From an uncultured Roseobacter sp. (lineage in GTDB: Bacteria > Pseudomonadota > Alphaproteobacteria > Rhodobacterales > Rhodobacteraceae): a stretch of DNA of 64,000 nt. Under the pieces are notes generated by a model. That model did not search any database. It saw only the letters and a program-made list of their open reading frames with translations, and was not told where the DNA came from. The position numbers were made by a program, and so were the translations under genes. Where the stretch lies: the NCBI RefSeq assembly GCF_947493125.1, contig NZ_CANLQB010000005.1, forward strand, positions 310,001-374,000. Direction: 5' to 3'. Shown here in pieces: positions 17,302 through 26,716 of this stretch (within the stretch, counting starts at the first letter, position 1; each line of letters begins with the position of its first letter).

Positions 17302-17987
17302 GTCACGTCCGCCAGACCGGGTATGCCCGTCAGATCCGGCAGCACATTTGCGGGTTGGCCGGGCAGGCGGTCCACTGGATCAGCGCCGCGGTTCACCCAA
17401 ACGGTGGCAAACCCGTAGCGGGCCGCGCATGCCGCGTCCCAACCGTTGGACGAGACGAAGAGGATCTCGTCGGTGTTACAACCGAACCGTTTGGCCACCA
17501 GATCGTAGACCCGCGCGTCGGGCTTGAAGACGCCGACGCTTTCGACTGACAGCGTGTCATCCAGCAGCGCTTCGATACCGGCGGAGCTGACCGCGCCCTC
17601 CAGCATGTCGGGGGAGCCGTTGGACAGGATTGCCGTGCTCAGACCACCCTCCTTGAGCGCGCGCAGCATCTCGGGCACCTCCGGATAGCTCTGCAGCTGC
17701 CAATAGAGCGCCAGCAGCCGCTCGCGCAGCGCCGGGTCGCCATCAAGCCCGGTCTTCTCCAGCGCCCAATCGAGGCCGTCCTGCGTGACCTGCCAGAAAT
17801 CGCAGTGATCATCCGTGACTGCGCGCAGCCAGGTGTATTGCAACTGTTTCAGGCGCCAATGCTCCGCCAGGGCCGACCAGGTGCCCTGCAATTGCCTGAA
17901 ATCGGGCTCGGTCGCAGCCTGCCGCGCCGCCGCGGCCACATCGAACAGCGTGCCATACGCGTCAAAGACACAGGTCGTGATCGGCAT
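17298..17987 (-). CDS. Haloacid dehalogenase, type II (HAD superfamily)
   Basis: 229 aa from the ATG at 17987, supported by AGAGG upstream. HAD motif I FDAYGTLFD gives the nucleophile Asp8; motif II is LSNGSPDML, the motif III Lys lies in VFKPDARVY, and FVSSNGWDAACA is diagnostic for L-2-haloacid dehalogenases. These enzymes hydrolyse 2-haloacids to 2-hydroxy acids; close relatives act on phosphates. First gene of the minus operon, downstream of a palindromic operator-like site at 18012-18026. Confidence 0.86.
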   Translation of the reverse strand: MPITTCVFDAYGTLFDVAAAARQAATEPDFRQLQGTWSALAEHWRLKQLQYTWLRAVTDDHCDFWQVTQDGLDWALEKTGLDGDPALRERLLALYWQLQSYPEVPEMLRALKEGGLSTAILSNGSPDMLEGAVSSAGIEALLDDTLSVESVGVFKPDARVYDLVAKRFGCNTDEILFVSSNGWDAACAARYGFATVWVNRGADPVDRLPGQPANVLPDLTGIPGLADVT

Positions 17988-18011
17988 GGCGCACCTCTTT
18001 GCAGCAGTTCG

Positions 18012-18026
18012 GTGCCACAGTGTCAC
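18012..18026. promoter_or_regulatory. Operator-like 15-bp palindrome upstream of the minus operon
   Basis: GTGCCACAGTGTCAC matches its own reverse complement except at the centre and one symmetric pair, giving GTGnCACnGTGnCAC. It is 25 bp before the ATG of the dehalogenase and within the 183-bp divergent gap to the SlyD-like gene. The regulator is unknown; the LacI protein encoded at 3171-4187 is one candidate. Confidence 0.4.
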
Positions 18027-18170
18027 GCCACCGGCGAGGCGAAAAGGGCCAATCGCGCGGTTTTTCAGCTTTACTCAAATGGCTGCGCCGGGCAGGGTGC
18101 GGCAGTCCTTGGAGAACCTGCGCAGATACGCGGCCTCCCACACGCTTTTCCAAACAAGATCGGAGCTTTC

Positions 18171-18611
18171 ATGACCGAGGTGAAATCGGGCGATACAGTC
18201 GGCATCCATTATACCGGCACGCTGCTGAACGGGACAAAATTCGACAGCTCCGAGGGGCGGGACCCGCTGCAGTTTGTGGTCGGCTCCGGTCAGGTGATCC
18301 CCGGTCTGGATGCGGCCTTGCCGGGCATGGCGCTTGGCGAGAAGAAGACGGTGAAGGTGCCCTGCGCCGACGCCTATGGGCCGATCAATCCGCAGATGCG
18401 GCAGGCGGTGCCGCGCGAAGGCATCCCCGACGACGTGCCCCTCGACATCGGCACGCTGCTGAACGTCGAGACACCCGAAGGTCAGGCGATGCAGGTGATG
18501 ATCGTGGCCACGGATGAGGCGACGGTAACCATTGATGCCAATCACCCGCTCGCGGGGCAGGACCTTACGTTCGATATCGAGGTGATGTCGATTTCAGAGG
18601 CCCAGAGCTGA
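18171..18611 (+). CDS. FKBP-type peptidyl-prolyl cis-trans isomerase (SlyD-like)
   Basis: 146 aa beginning at ATG 18171 with GGAG upstream. FKBP core at both ends (GDTVGIHYTGTLLNGTKFDSS, GSGQVIPGLDAAL) with the chaperone insert-in-flap between (about residues 70-120), the layout of SlyD/FkpB. The His-rich metal-binding tail of enteric SlyD is absent. Cytoplasmic folding helper. It is transcribed divergently from the catabolic operon and is probably not part of it. Confidence 0.9.
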   Translation: MTEVKSGDTVGIHYTGTLLNGTKFDSSEGRDPLQFVVGSGQVIPGLDAALPGMALGEKKTVKVPCADAYGPINPQMRQAVPREGIPDDVPLDIGTLLNVETPEGQAMQVMIVATDEATVTIDANHPLAGQDLTFDIEVMSISEAQS

Positions 18612-18614
18612 CGC

Positions 18615-18947
18615 TCAGATGCCGTCGTCGGGTCGATTGATCGGTGTGCGGGATACGGGCAGCCCGGCGATCTTTGCATTGATCTCCGCAGCCTTCTGCA
18701 GAGCTGCATCCTGAAGCTCACGCGCTCTGTCGGTGGGGAACTCGCCCTCCATTGCCGCCGTCACAAAGGGCTGCAACTCGTCGAGACCGCCCTGCAGTTT
18801 GGGGTGCAATACCGGGTCGGACCACATCGCTGCAGCGAATGTAGCACCTGTCACCGGCATGAGCAGCCAGGCAAACAGGCGCGCCCGGGCGGCCCGGCGG
18901 ATGTAGCGGGCCTGACGCAGCGTGCGGGAATCGGCATGTGTAAACAT
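18615..18947 (-). CDS. Small membrane-anchored hypothetical protein
   Basis: 110 aa. A basic N-terminus (RQARYIRRAARAR) precedes one transmembrane segment (about residues 24-42), then a soluble tail with a helical stretch (LQDAALQKAAEINAKI). Orientation by the positive-inside rule places the tail in the periplasm. It converges on the SlyD-like gene with a 3-bp gap. I do not recognise the family. Confidence 0.65.
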   Translation of the reverse strand: MFTHADSRTLRQARYIRRAARARLFAWLLMPVTGATFAAAMWSDPVLHPKLQGGLDELQPFVTAAMEGEFPTDRARELQDAALQKAAEINAKIAGLPVSRTPINRPDDGI

Positions 18948-19005
18948 GCCACCGGTTTACCGAGGGATTATGGCATCAGTTGGGCGTGGGGCCCGCCGCG
19001 TGATC

Positions 19006-19797
19006 TCAGAGATTCTCGACCTGCGGCATGCCCAGCACGTGATATCCCCCATCGACGCGGATGATCTCGCCGGTGGTGCAGGCGCCCGCGTCGGAGGCCA
19101 GATAGACCGCCGTGCCGCCCACGGCTTCCAAGGTCGCGTTTGACCGGAGAGGGGCGTTCTGGTCGGTGAACTTGTAGGTGCGCCGTGCGCCCCCGATGGC
19201 TGCACCCGCGAGCGTCTTCATCGGCCCCGGCGAGATGGCGTTCACGCGGATACCTTCCGGCCCGAGATCATTCGCCAGATAGCGCGTGGCACTTTCCAGC
19301 GCTGCCTTGGCCACTCCCATCACGTTGTAGTTCGGCACAACCGTGTTGCTGCCCTGGTACGTCAGCGTCAACACCGTGCCGCCGTTCTCCACCATCAGCG
19401 GATGCGCGCGGCGGGTCACTTCAACGAGCGAGTAGGCACTGATGTCCATCGTGCGTTTGAAATTCTCGCGCGTGGTGTTGAGGAACCGCCCTGTCAACTC
19501 GGTCTTGTCCGAGAAGGCGATGGCGTGCACGAGAAAATCAATCGTCGGCCAGCGCGCGCCCAGCTGCTCGAACGCCGCATCGAGCGAGGCGTCATCGGTC
19601 ACATCTACGTCGACCATGAAGTCCGATCCGACGGACTCCGCCAGCGGTTTCAAACGGGTGCCAAACGCCTCGCCTTGGTAGGTGAACGCCAGCTCCGCGC
19701 CTGCCTCTGCCATCGCCTTTGCGATGCCCCAGGCGATGGAGCGTTCGTTGGCCACGCCCATGATGAGCCCGCGCTTTCCATTCAATAAACCAGACAT
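19006..19797 (-). CDS. fabI: Enoyl-ACP reductase (NADH)
   Basis: 263 aa. Divergent SDR with GVANERSIAWG cofactor loop and the FabI catalytic pair Tyr147 and Tyr157-x6-Lys164 (NYNVMGVAK). It performs the last step of each fatty-acid elongation cycle. It lies 9 bp after fabB in the order fabA-fabB-fabI, the usual alphaproteobacterial operon for unsaturated fatty acid synthesis. Target family of triclosan-type inhibitors. Confidence 0.95.
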   Translation of the reverse strand: MSGLLNGKRGLIMGVANERSIAWGIAKAMAEAGAELAFTYQGEAFGTRLKPLAESVGSDFMVDVDVTDDASLDAAFEQLGARWPTIDFLVHAIAFSDKTELTGRFLNTTRENFKRTMDISAYSLVEVTRRAHPLMVENGGTVLTLTYQGSNTVVPNYNVMGVAKAALESATRYLANDLGPEGIRVNAISPGPMKTLAGAAIGGARRTYKFTDQNAPLRSNATLEAVGGTAVYLASDAGACTTGEIIRVDGGYHVLGMPQVENL

Positions 19798-19806
19798 GAG
19801 CGCCCC

Positions 19807-21036
19807 TTACCCGAGATACTTTGACAGGATCATCGACCCGTTGGTGCCGCCAAAACCGAAGGAATTGGTCATGACGGAATCGAGCCCCGCGTTCTCGACC
19901 AGCTCCGTCGCGATTTCCGACGCCTGAAAGGCCGGGTCCAGCGTCTCGACGTTGATCGACGGCGCGATGAAGTCATCCTTCAGCATCAGCAGGCAATAGA
20001 TCGCCTCTTGTGCGCCCGCCGCCCCCTGGCTGTGGCCGGTCATCGACTTTGTGGAGCTGACGGGCGGTTGGGTTTTGCCCTCGAACGCCCGGCGCACCGC
20101 CTCCATCTCTGGCTGATCCCCTGCGGGGGTCGAGGTGCCATGGGCATTGATGTAGCTCACGCTGCGGCCCTCGGGCAGGGTGTCGAGCGCCAGTGCCATC
20201 GCCCGCTCGCCGCCCTCGCCGGACGGGGCCACCATATCGTGCCCGTCCGAGGTCGCGGCATAGCCGGTGACTTCCGCATAGATCGTGGCGCCTCGGGCCA
20301 GCGCATGCTCCAGCTCTTCCAGAACCACGATGCCGCCCCCACCCGAGATCACGAAGCCATCCCGGTTCTCATCGAACGCGCGCGAGGCCTTGTCGGGTGT
20401 GTCGTTATACTTCGAGGACATGGCACCCATGGCGTCAAATAGACACGACAGCGTCCAGTCCAGCTCCTCCCCGCCGCCCGCGAACATCACATCCTGCTTG
20501 CCCAGCATGATCTGCTCGGCGGCATTGCCGATGCAGTGCAGCGATGTGGAGCAGGCCGAGGTGATCGAATAATTGATGCCTTTGATCTTGAAGGCGGTCG
20601 ACAGGTTCGCGCTAACCGTGGACGACATGCACTTGGGCACGGCAAAGGGCCCGATCCGCTTGGTGGCCCCCGTGTTCTTCACCACCTCATGCGCCGTCAG
20701 CATTGCACTTGTCGACGGGCCGCCGGAGCCAGCCACCAGCCCGGTGCGCGGATTCGAGATGATATCTTCGCCCAGGCCCGCATCCGCGATGGCCTGCTCC
20801 ATGGCGATATAGGCATAGGCCGCCCCCGGCCCCATGAAGCGCAGCGTGCGCTTGTCGATATGCTCTGTCACGTCGAGCTTGAGCGTGCCCGCCACCTGGC
20901 TGCGAAACCCGTGCTCGGCCATCTCCGGGCTTGCGACGATCCCGCTGGTGCCGGATTTCAGCGAGGCCAGAACCTCTTCGGCGTTGTTCCCGATGGACGA
21001 GACGATGCCCAACCCTGTCACGACGACGCGGCGCAT
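19807..21036 (-). CDS. fabB: 3-oxoacyl-ACP synthase I
   Basis: 409 aa from ATG 21036, supported by AAGGAG 6 bp upstream; a start 15 bp further upstream lacks this. Catalytic Cys in [10 protein letters not shown], His in [11 protein letters not shown] and His in [11 protein letters not shown]. FabB extends short unsaturated acyl-ACP made by FabA. Second gene of the fabA-fabB-fabI operon. Confidence 0.95.
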   Translation of the reverse strand: MRRVVVTGLGIVSSIGNNAEEVLASLKSGTSGIVASPEMAEHGFRSQVAGTLKLDVTEHIDKRTLRFMGPGAAYAYIAMEQAIADAGLGEDIISNPRTGLVAGSGGPSTSAMLTAHEVVKNTGATKRIGPFAVPKCMSSTVSANLSTAFKIKGINYSITSACSTSLHCIGNAAEQIMLGKQDVMFAGGGEELDWTLSCLFDAMGAMSSKYNDTPDKASRAFDENRDGFVISGGGGIVVLEELEHALARGATIYAEVTGYAATSDGHDMVAPSGEGGERAMALALDTLPEGRSVSYINAHGTSTPAGDQPEMEAVRRAFEGKTQPPVSSTKSMTGHSQGAAGAQEAIYCLLMLKDDFIAPSINVETLDPAFQASEIATELVENAGLDSVMTNSFGFGGTNGSMILSKYLG

Positions 21037-21074
21037 GGCGCTCTCCTTCATAGTCTCAAATCGCCTGCCCGGTG

Positions 21075-21584
21075 TCAGCTTTCCGACAGCGCGACCTTCA
21101 TATCAGTGACCTGATAGATGGTTTCCCCATCCGCTTCCACCCGGCCATTGGCGACACCCATTGTCAAGCGCCGGGTCTGAACGGCTTTTGTGAAATCTAC
21201 GTAATAGGTCAGCATCTTGCGGTCGGGCCGCACCATGCCGGTGAGCTTCACTTCGCCCACACCCAGGGCATAGCCGCGCCCCTGCCAACCGCGCCAGCCG
21301 AGGTTGAACCCGGTGAGCTGCCAAAGCCCGTCAAGTCCCAGACAGCCGGGCATGATCGGATTGCCGGGGAAGTGACAATCGAAGAACCACAAATCAGGCG
21401 TGATATCGAACTCCGCGATCACATGGCCCTTGCCATGTTCGCCGCCATCTTCAGAGATGTCGGTGATCCGGTCCATCATCAGCATGGGCGGCTCGGGCAG
21501 CTGCGCATTCCCGACCCCGAAGAGCTCGCCGCGCGCGCATTTCAGCAGGTCATCCTTGTCAAAACTGGTGGGGTATTGGCCCAT
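21075..21584 (-). CDS. fabA: 3-hydroxydecanoyl-ACP dehydratase/isomerase
   Basis: 169 aa from ATG 21584, which matches the family length and has AGGAG 10 bp upstream. Active-site His71 in [12 protein letters not shown] and Asp85 in LGLDG. It introduces the cis double bond at the C10 stage. First gene of the fab operon, transcribed away from irr. Confidence 0.95.
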   Translation of the reverse strand: MGQYPTSFDKDDLLKCARGELFGVGNAQLPEPPMLMMDRITDISEDGGEHGKGHVIAEFDITPDLWFFDCHFPGNPIMPGCLGLDGLWQLTGFNLGWRGWQGRGYALGVGEVKLTGMVRPDRKMLTYYVDFTKAVQTRRLTMGVANGRVEADGETIYQVTDMKVALSES

Positions 21585-21734
21585 TCTGGCGCATCTCCTG
21601 CTCGGCATTCTTTTACGTCCAATCCCTCTAGCATCGCGTTTGCGGCCTTCGCAAGGGCGTCTGCGGTCGCCATGCGGGCCTGCGCGGCGCGGCTGCATGC
21701 GGCAATTGCGACGGATCAAATCGCTTGAATCCAA

Positions 21735-21763
21735 TTGAAAACCCCCCCTCATGCGCCTTATAT
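21735..21763 (+). promoter_or_regulatory. Candidate sigma-70 promoter for irr
   Basis: TTGAAA at 21735-21740 and TTATAT at 21758-21763 with a 17-bp spacer, 29 bp before the irr start. The same gap carries the divergent fabA start. Prediction from sequence only. Confidence 0.5.
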
Positions 21764-21791
21764 GACTAAGGAGAGGTAACAAGAGCGTGCC

Positions 21792-22211
21792 ATGACCCCT
21801 GCGCAACAAACCATAGGTTCAAGCTGGCTGGCGAAAGCGGGCCTGCGCCCCACGCGCCAGCGTGTCGCCCTCGCGACCCTGCTCATCGGGGATGGCAAGC
21901 ATCGGCATGTCACCGCGGAGAGCCTGTTCGACGCGGCCAAGAAACAAGGTGAAGCGGTCTCGCTGGCCACCGTCTACAACACGCTGCGCGCCTTCTGCGA
22001 CGTCGGCCTGATGCAGGAAGTGACGGTCGACGGCTCCAAGAGCTACTTCGACACCAATACGCATGACCACCCTCATTTCTTCTGGGAAGATGAAGACAAG
22101 CTCACCGATGCGCCCTCGGATGAGTTGGTCATCGCACAGCTGCCCGAAGCTCCGGAAGGCGCGGAAATCGCATCGGTCGATGTGGTGATCCGCCTGCGCC
22201 GCAAGCCCTAG
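21792..22211 (+). CDS. irr: Iron response regulator Irr (Fur family)
   Basis: 139 aa. Winged-helix DNA-binding domain ([15 protein letters not shown], then [13 protein letters not shown] as the recognition helix region) and a dimerisation domain with the Irr-type cluster HDHPHFF. It lacks the C-terminal Cys pairs of zinc-dependent Fur. Irr senses haem synthesis and controls iron genes in alphaproteobacteria. The irr/fabA divergent arrangement is seen in related bacteria. Confidence 0.9.
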   Translation: MTPAQQTIGSSWLAKAGLRPTRQRVALATLLIGDGKHRHVTAESLFDAAKKQGEAVSLATVYNTLRAFCDVGLMQEVTVDGSKSYFDTNTHDHPHFFWEDEDKLTDAPSDELVIAQLPEAPEGAEIASVDVVIRLRRKP

Positions 22212-22237
22212 GCGCCGCGGCCACTGCTCACAGCCAA

Positions 22238-23029
22238 ATGCCGCATCCGCTGATCTCTCAAGACGACATCGCGACCTATGCGCGGGACGGCGTCGCGGTC
22301 ATTCGTGGTCTTTTTGCCCCCCATATCGAGCGGCTCAAGGCCGGGGTCGCCCGCAACATGACGGAGCCGGGGCCCTATGCGGCGGAAAACCTGCACACAC
22401 ACGAGGCGGGGCGCTTCTTCGATGACTATTGCAACTGGCAGCGGATTTCCGAATTCGAGAGCGTGATCCGTGACGGTACCATTGCCGAGGCCGCAGCGGA
22501 TCTGATGCAGAGCAAGACCGTCCAACTCTTCCACGATCATGTGCTCGTGAAGGAGCCTGGCACGTCAAAGCCGACCCCCTGGCATCAGGACAGTCCCTAT
22601 TACTTCGTCGATGGGCACCAGATGATCAGCTTCTGGGTGCCGCTGGACGCGGTCTCGGAGGCGACCCTGCGTTGCGTGGCGGGCTCGCACCTTTGGCCGA
22701 AGCCGGTGCTGCCGACGCGGTGGCTGGCCGAGACAAGCTTCTACCCGAACAGCGACGACTACATCCCCGTGCCCGACCCGGACGCCGAGCGTATGGACAT
22801 CCGCGAGTTTCCGATGGAACCGGGCGACGCGGTTGCCTTCCACTACAGGGTGCTGCACGGCGCGCGCGGCAATACCTCGGACGCGCGACGCCGGGCCTTC
22901 TCCCTGCGGCTTCTGGGCGATGACGCACGATATGTGCAACGCCCGGGCCCTACCTCGCCTCCCTTTCCCGGCCATGGCATGACACCCGGAGACCGCCTGC
23001 GCACCGATTGGTTCCCCATTCTCCGCTGA
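22238..23029 (+). CDS. Phytanoyl-CoA dioxygenase (PhyH) family protein
   Basis: 263 aa, Fe(II)/2-oxoglutarate-dependent oxygenase fold. Iron ligands His116-x-Asp118 (PWHQDSPYY) and distal His207 (VLHGARGN), with a 2-oxoglutarate-binding Arg in RRRAFSLR. Members hydroxylate fatty acyl chains, ectoine or secondary metabolites. It starts 26 bp after irr and could be read with it. No ectoine genes are near. Substrate unknown. Confidence 0.88.
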   Translation: MPHPLISQDDIATYARDGVAVIRGLFAPHIERLKAGVARNMTEPGPYAAENLHTHEAGRFFDDYCNWQRISEFESVIRDGTIAEAAADLMQSKTVQLFHDHVLVKEPGTSKPTPWHQDSPYYFVDGHQMISFWVPLDAVSEATLRCVAGSHLWPKPVLPTRWLAETSFYPNSDDYIPVPDPDAERMDIREFPMEPGDAVAFHYRVLHGARGNTSDARRRAFSLRLLGDDARYVQRPGPTSPPFPGHGMTPGDRLRTDWFPILR

Positions 23030-23146
23030 GATTTCGTCAGGCATCTGAACCGTGATTGCGTGGATGCCAAAGACATCCGGGCAACCGTCGATCATCTGTC
23101 AGGCGGGGTAAAGACGACGTACCCAGATCGCGGAGCAGGCAGGTCA

Positions 23147-23165
23147 GGTGGGCTTTCAGGCCACC
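23147..23165. repeat. Short hairpin repeat, copy 2
   Basis: On the minus strand GGTGGCCTGAAAGCCCACC followed by TGACCTG, in the convergent gap between the PhyH gene and the gene at 23176. Related copies at 10905-10922 and 53476-53493; this copy also shares the flank GCAAA with the third. Confidence 0.6.
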
Positions 23166-23175
23166 TTTGCCAGCG

Positions 23176-24045
23176 TCAAAACCACTGCCCCGGTTCCATC
23201 AGTCCCAGATCCAGCAGCTGCCGTGAATGCCATTCGAATGGCGCTGAATTGTGCCACTTGAAGGTGTCGATCGCATAGGTGCTGCCCGGGTTCGACTTCA
23301 GCGCCTTGGCCGTCCGGAACGAGCAAATCGCGGCTGTGATGTTGTGATGCCACGGACAGGCGAAGGTGTTGTATTCCTCATCTGAAAACGTGTGATCGCT
23401 GCGCAACGTCAGGCCGGGCTTGGCACGGAACAAGGCGATCCGGTCGATCTTGCGCCGCTCATGCGGCACATGCTCCTCGAACCGCCAGCGCAGTCCGCCG
23501 TAGAAATCCAGCTGTCGGCCCTTCTGCGCGGCGTTCGCTGCCGGAGCCGTCCGCGCCAGAGCGTAGTAGCCTGACCGGTCCAGATGCGCCCGGTCGAGCG
23601 AGACCGCATCGGGGTAGGCGCTCAGATCATCGGCGTAGAGGTCGACGACATAGGTGAGCATCGCGTCGCGGCGTTCCTCGCTGTGAAATGCCAGCATCTC
23701 GCCCACAGTGCGGGTCTCGCAAAAGGGAAAGAACAGGTACTCCGCATTGTAGCAATAGTACATCCAGGTGCCCGCGCCCGCTGCCGCAACCGCCGTCACC
23801 GCAGCCTCCACCGCCCCGTCCGCCGTCGTGTCATAGGTGATCCGATGCACGCTTTCCTGCAGATCGTCGGGCAGAGTGAATGCAGCGGGCAGGAAGGCAA
23901 GCACCTGTGCGAAGCCCATCTGCTGGTGATGGCGCAGCGTCGTGGCTACCTCCACATCGTCTTCCACGAATATCATTGCAACCGGCCCCCGCCGCAGGAC
24001 CTCGGGCGCGGTTGTCAGAAAAGCGGTGAGTGTGTCGTACTGCAT
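23176..24045 (-). CDS. Conserved hypothetical protein, glycosyltransferase-like at most
   Basis: 289 aa from ATG 24045, with GGAG just upstream; another ATG lies 21 bp earlier. No signal peptide or membrane segment. Aromatic and Cys/His-rich blocks such as [19 protein letters not shown] and [13 protein letters not shown] look like conserved active-site or metal regions, and the C-terminus [19 protein letters not shown] is strikingly regular. The alternation of strand-helix units in the first 130 residues could be a GT-A type nucleotide-sugar fold, but I cannot name the family. Monocistronic. Confidence 0.7.
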   Translation of the reverse strand: MQYDTLTAFLTTAPEVLRRGPVAMIFVEDDVEVATTLRHHQQMGFAQVLAFLPAAFTLPDDLQESVHRITYDTTADGAVEAAVTAVAAAGAGTWMYYCYNAEYLFFPFCETRTVGEMLAFHSEERRDAMLTYVVDLYADDLSAYPDAVSLDRAHLDRSGYYALARTAPAANAAQKGRQLDFYGGLRWRFEEHVPHERRKIDRIALFRAKPGLTLRSDHTFSDEEYNTFACPWHHNITAAICSFRTAKALKSNPGSTYAIDTFKWHNSAPFEWHSRQLLDLGLMEPGQWF

Positions 24046-24157
24046 CGGAGCTCCGATTGGCGGCATGCCGCAGAATCAGTTAAATCCGAGTTCATTGCAA
24101 GCCGCAGCCCCCGCTGGTAAGCAGCGCGCCAACACACTCCTGATCCGGATGAGATCG

Positions 24158-25489
24158 ATGACCGCGCCCAAGAAGCTCTTCGTGAAGACCTACGGCTGCC
24201 AGATGAATGTCTACGACAGCGAGCGTATGGCCGAAGTTCTGGGCGAGCAGGCGTATGAGCAGACCGATGTGCCCGAAGAGGCGGACATGATTCTGCTCAA
24301 CACCTGCCACATCCGCGAGAAGGCCGCGGAAAAGGTCTATTCCGAGCTGGGGCGCCTGAAGTCGCTGAAAGCGGCCAATCCCGATCTGAAAATCGGGGTT
24401 GCAGGCTGTGTCGCGCAGGCCGAAGGCGAAGAGATCATGCGCCGACAGCCCGCGGTCGATCTGGTGGTGGGGCCCCAATCCTATCACCGCCTGCCGCAGA
24501 TGGAGGCGCGGGTTCGCGCGGGCAAGACCGCGCTCGACACGGACTTCCCCGAAGAAGACAAATTCGACAAGCTGAAGTCCCGCCCGAAAGCGCGGCGCGC
24601 ACCCGCGGCCTTTCTCACCGTGCAGGAGGGCTGCGACAAGTTCTGCGCCTTCTGTGTGGTGCCGTACACCCGCGGCGCTGAAACCAGCCGCCCCGTCACC
24701 CGTGTGCTCGACGAGGCGCGCGATCTGGTGGACCGGGGGGTGCGCGAGATCACGCTGCTGGGCCAGAACGTGAACGCGTATCACGGGGCAGGGCCCGATG
24801 GTGTAGAACAGAGCCTCGCGCAGCTGATCTGGGCGCTCAACGATATCGACGGGCTCGAACGCATCCGCTTCACCACCTCGCACCCAAACGACATGACCGA
24901 CGACCTGATCGACGCACATGGCACCTGCGAGAAGCTGATGCCGTATCTGCATCTGCCGGTGCAGTCCGGCTCCGACAAGATCCTCAAGCGTATGAACCGC
25001 AGCCATACCGCCGAGAGTTACTTGCGGGTGATCGAGAAGATCCGCGCCGCGCGCCCGGATATCCTGATGTCCGGGGATTTCATCGTGGGCTTCCCCGAAG
25101 AGACAGAGGAGGATTTCCAGGCCACGCTCGATCTGATCGAGGCGGTGGGCTATGGCTATGCCTATTCCTTCAAATACTCCACACGGCCCGGCACACCCGC
25201 GGCGGAGCGCCCGCAGGTCGACCCGGAGGTGGCCGATGCGCGCCTGCAGCGGCTGCAGACCCTGATCACGCGCCAGCAACAGCAGATTCAGGAGGCGATG
25301 GTCGGGCGCAGCGCGCGGGTGCTTGTGGAGAAGCCGGGGCGCGAGCCGGGCCAGATGGTCGGCAAATCCGAGTATCTGCACGCGGTCCATATCGACAATT
25401 CCGATGCGGACATCGGCGATATCGTCCCGGTCAGAATCACCGCGGCCAAGCGCAATTCCCTCGCGGCGGTGCGAGCGGATCAGGGTTAA
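24158..25489 (+). CDS. miaB: tRNA-2-methylthio-N6-dimethylallyladenosine synthase
   Basis: 443 aa from the second of two in-frame ATGs (24149 and 24158). N-terminal UPF0004 domain with auxiliary cluster cysteines Cys14 (TYGCQMN), Cys50 (NTCHIREKA) and Cys84 (AGCVAQ); radical-SAM CxxxCxxC at Cys159, Cys163 and Cys166; C-terminal TRAM domain (about residues 375-440). It methylthiolates i6A37 of tRNAs reading UNN codons. Confidence 0.95.
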   Translation: MTAPKKLFVKTYGCQMNVYDSERMAEVLGEQAYEQTDVPEEADMILLNTCHIREKAAEKVYSELGRLKSLKAANPDLKIGVAGCVAQAEGEEIMRRQPAVDLVVGPQSYHRLPQMEARVRAGKTALDTDFPEEDKFDKLKSRPKARRAPAAFLTVQEGCDKFCAFCVVPYTRGAETSRPVTRVLDEARDLVDRGVREITLLGQNVNAYHGAGPDGVEQSLAQLIWALNDIDGLERIRFTTSHPNDMTDDLIDAHGTCEKLMPYLHLPVQSGSDKILKRMNRSHTAESYLRVIEKIRAARPDILMSGDFIVGFPEETEEDFQATLDLIEAVGYGYAYSFKYSTRPGTPAAERPQVDPEVADARLQRLQTLITRQQQQIQEAMVGRSARVLVEKPGREPGQMVGKSEYLHAVHIDNSDADIGDIVPVRITAAKRNSLAAVRADQG

Positions 25490-25563
25490 CTGTGTATGAC
25501 ACCACCAAAATAGGGCTTTTTCGGACACAGTGATGCCGAGAACTGGACAATATCGCCCTGTTC

Positions 25564-25592
25564 TTGCTTCAAGATCGGTCAGAATTTAGAAA
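25564..25592 (+). promoter_or_regulatory. Candidate promoter for the ompA-like gene
   Basis: TTGCTT at 25564-25569 and TAGAAA at 25587-25592 with a 17-bp spacer, 75 bp before the predicted start of the OmpA-like gene. Prediction only. Confidence 0.4.
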
Positions 25593-25666
25593 AACTGAGT
25601 TGAGTTTTTGATCTCCGCCGGAAAGACGTGTGGAGCGTGTGTGGGCGACCAGTGAAGGAAGAGACC

Positions 25667-26242
25667 GTGACAGTGAGTTTTTCAAAGACCGGTGGAGGCC
25701 TCGCAGCCGCTGTTCTGGGCGCGGCTTTTGCGCTGCAGGCCGGTGCCGTGGCGGCGCAGAGCGACTCGCAGCAGGGTCTCGACCGCGGCCAGTATGTGCC
25801 CAGCATCTGGGTCGATCCGGACGGGTGTGAGCACTGGGTGATGGACGACGGTGCGGAAGGGTTCATGACCCCGCACGTGACCCGCCAGGGGATCCCGGTC
25901 TGCCGCGAGGCCACGGTCTGCGCTCTGGTGCGCTCCGATCAGTTCTTCGCCACCGACAGCGCCAGCATCAGCGCCGAAGGGCGCGCCAGCCTGCGCGACT
26001 TCTTCCAGAGCACCGATGCGCTGGCGTTTATCATCACCGGGCACACCGACAGCGATGCCTCCGACGCCTACAACCAGCGTCTGTCTCTGGCGCGGGCGAA
26101 CACCGTGGCGGACATCGCGCGCGCGGAAGGGGCTGCGGTCTCCGAAGTGCGAGGGCTGGGCGAGCGCAACCCGATTGCGAGCAATGCGACCGCCGAAGGC
26201 AAGGCGCGCAACCGCCGTGTCGAAATCACCTGTATCAAGTAG
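25667..26242 (+). CDS. OmpA-family outer-membrane/peptidoglycan-binding protein
   Basis: 191 aa from GTG 25667 with AAGGA upstream, giving a proper signal peptide (LAAAVLGAAFALQAGAVAAQ). After a short Cys-containing module (IWVDPDGCEHWVMDDGAEG, about residues 45-75) comes an OmpA C-terminal domain with TGHTDSDASDAYNQRLS and a final RNRRVEI, which binds peptidoglycan. There is no beta-barrel, so it is a periplasmic or lipid-associated tether rather than a porin. The module recurs in the next gene's product. Confidence 0.87.
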   Translation: MTVSFSKTGGGLAAAVLGAAFALQAGAVAAQSDSQQGLDRGQYVPSIWVDPDGCEHWVMDDGAEGFMTPHVTRQGIPVCREATVCALVRSDQFFATDSASISAEGRASLRDFFQSTDALAFIITGHTDSDASDAYNQRLSLARANTVADIARAEGAAVSEVRGLGERNPIASNATAEGKARNRRVEITCIK

Positions 26243-26255
26243 CGAGGATCGATTT

Positions 26256-26564
26256 ATGACCCGTCTCACACTCGTCGGGCTGACCTGCGGCGCCCTGGTA
26301 CTCACGGCCTGCGGTGAGCTGAGCTCCGAGAAGGGCGTCGATCGCGGGCCCGACTCCAAGGATCTGCTGGATTTGCAGGCCGGTATCTGGGTCGATCCGA
26401 ACGGCTGCGACCACTGGATCATCGACGATGGGATCGAGGGCTACCTCTCCGCGCGTCTCGACCGCAACACCGGCAAGCCGGTCTGCTCCGGCATCGCGCC
26501 GCCCACCCAGACCGTGGGCAACTTCAAAGGCGGCGGAACCCAGATCATCGGCGACCCGTTCTAG
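26256..26564 (+). CDS. Small lipoprotein sharing a module with the OmpA-like protein
   Basis: 102 aa. Lipoprotein signal with lipobox LTAC at about residues 16-19. Residues 43-77 (IWVDPNGCDHWIIDDGIEG onward to PVC) repeat the module of the preceding OmpA-like protein, including its two Cys. The rest is short and low in structure. It begins 13 bp after the upstream stop, so the two are co-transcribed and their products probably act together in the envelope. No named family recognised. Confidence 0.8.
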   Translation: MTRLTLVGLTCGALVLTACGELSSEKGVDRGPDSKDLLDLQAGIWVDPNGCDHWIIDDGIEGYLSARLDRNTGKPVCSGIAPPTQTVGNFKGGGTQIIGDPF

Positions 26565-26716
26565 ACGCACGGCTCTCGGCTCCAGCGCGCGGTGTGAGCG
26601 GCACGATCCCGCCCACGCAGTTTTTGTTTCAAAGTTGTGAAAACCACGCGGTTGCGCTTGCACCTGCGCCATGGAATTGGCACCGTCACTCAAACCCTCA
26701 TCTCAAGGAACAGCGA

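Noticed and set aside
18615-18947. Possible tRNA or small RNA in the short gaps around fab genes and elsewhere
   Set aside because: I looked for cloverleaf and T-arm consensus in all gaps of the window and found none.
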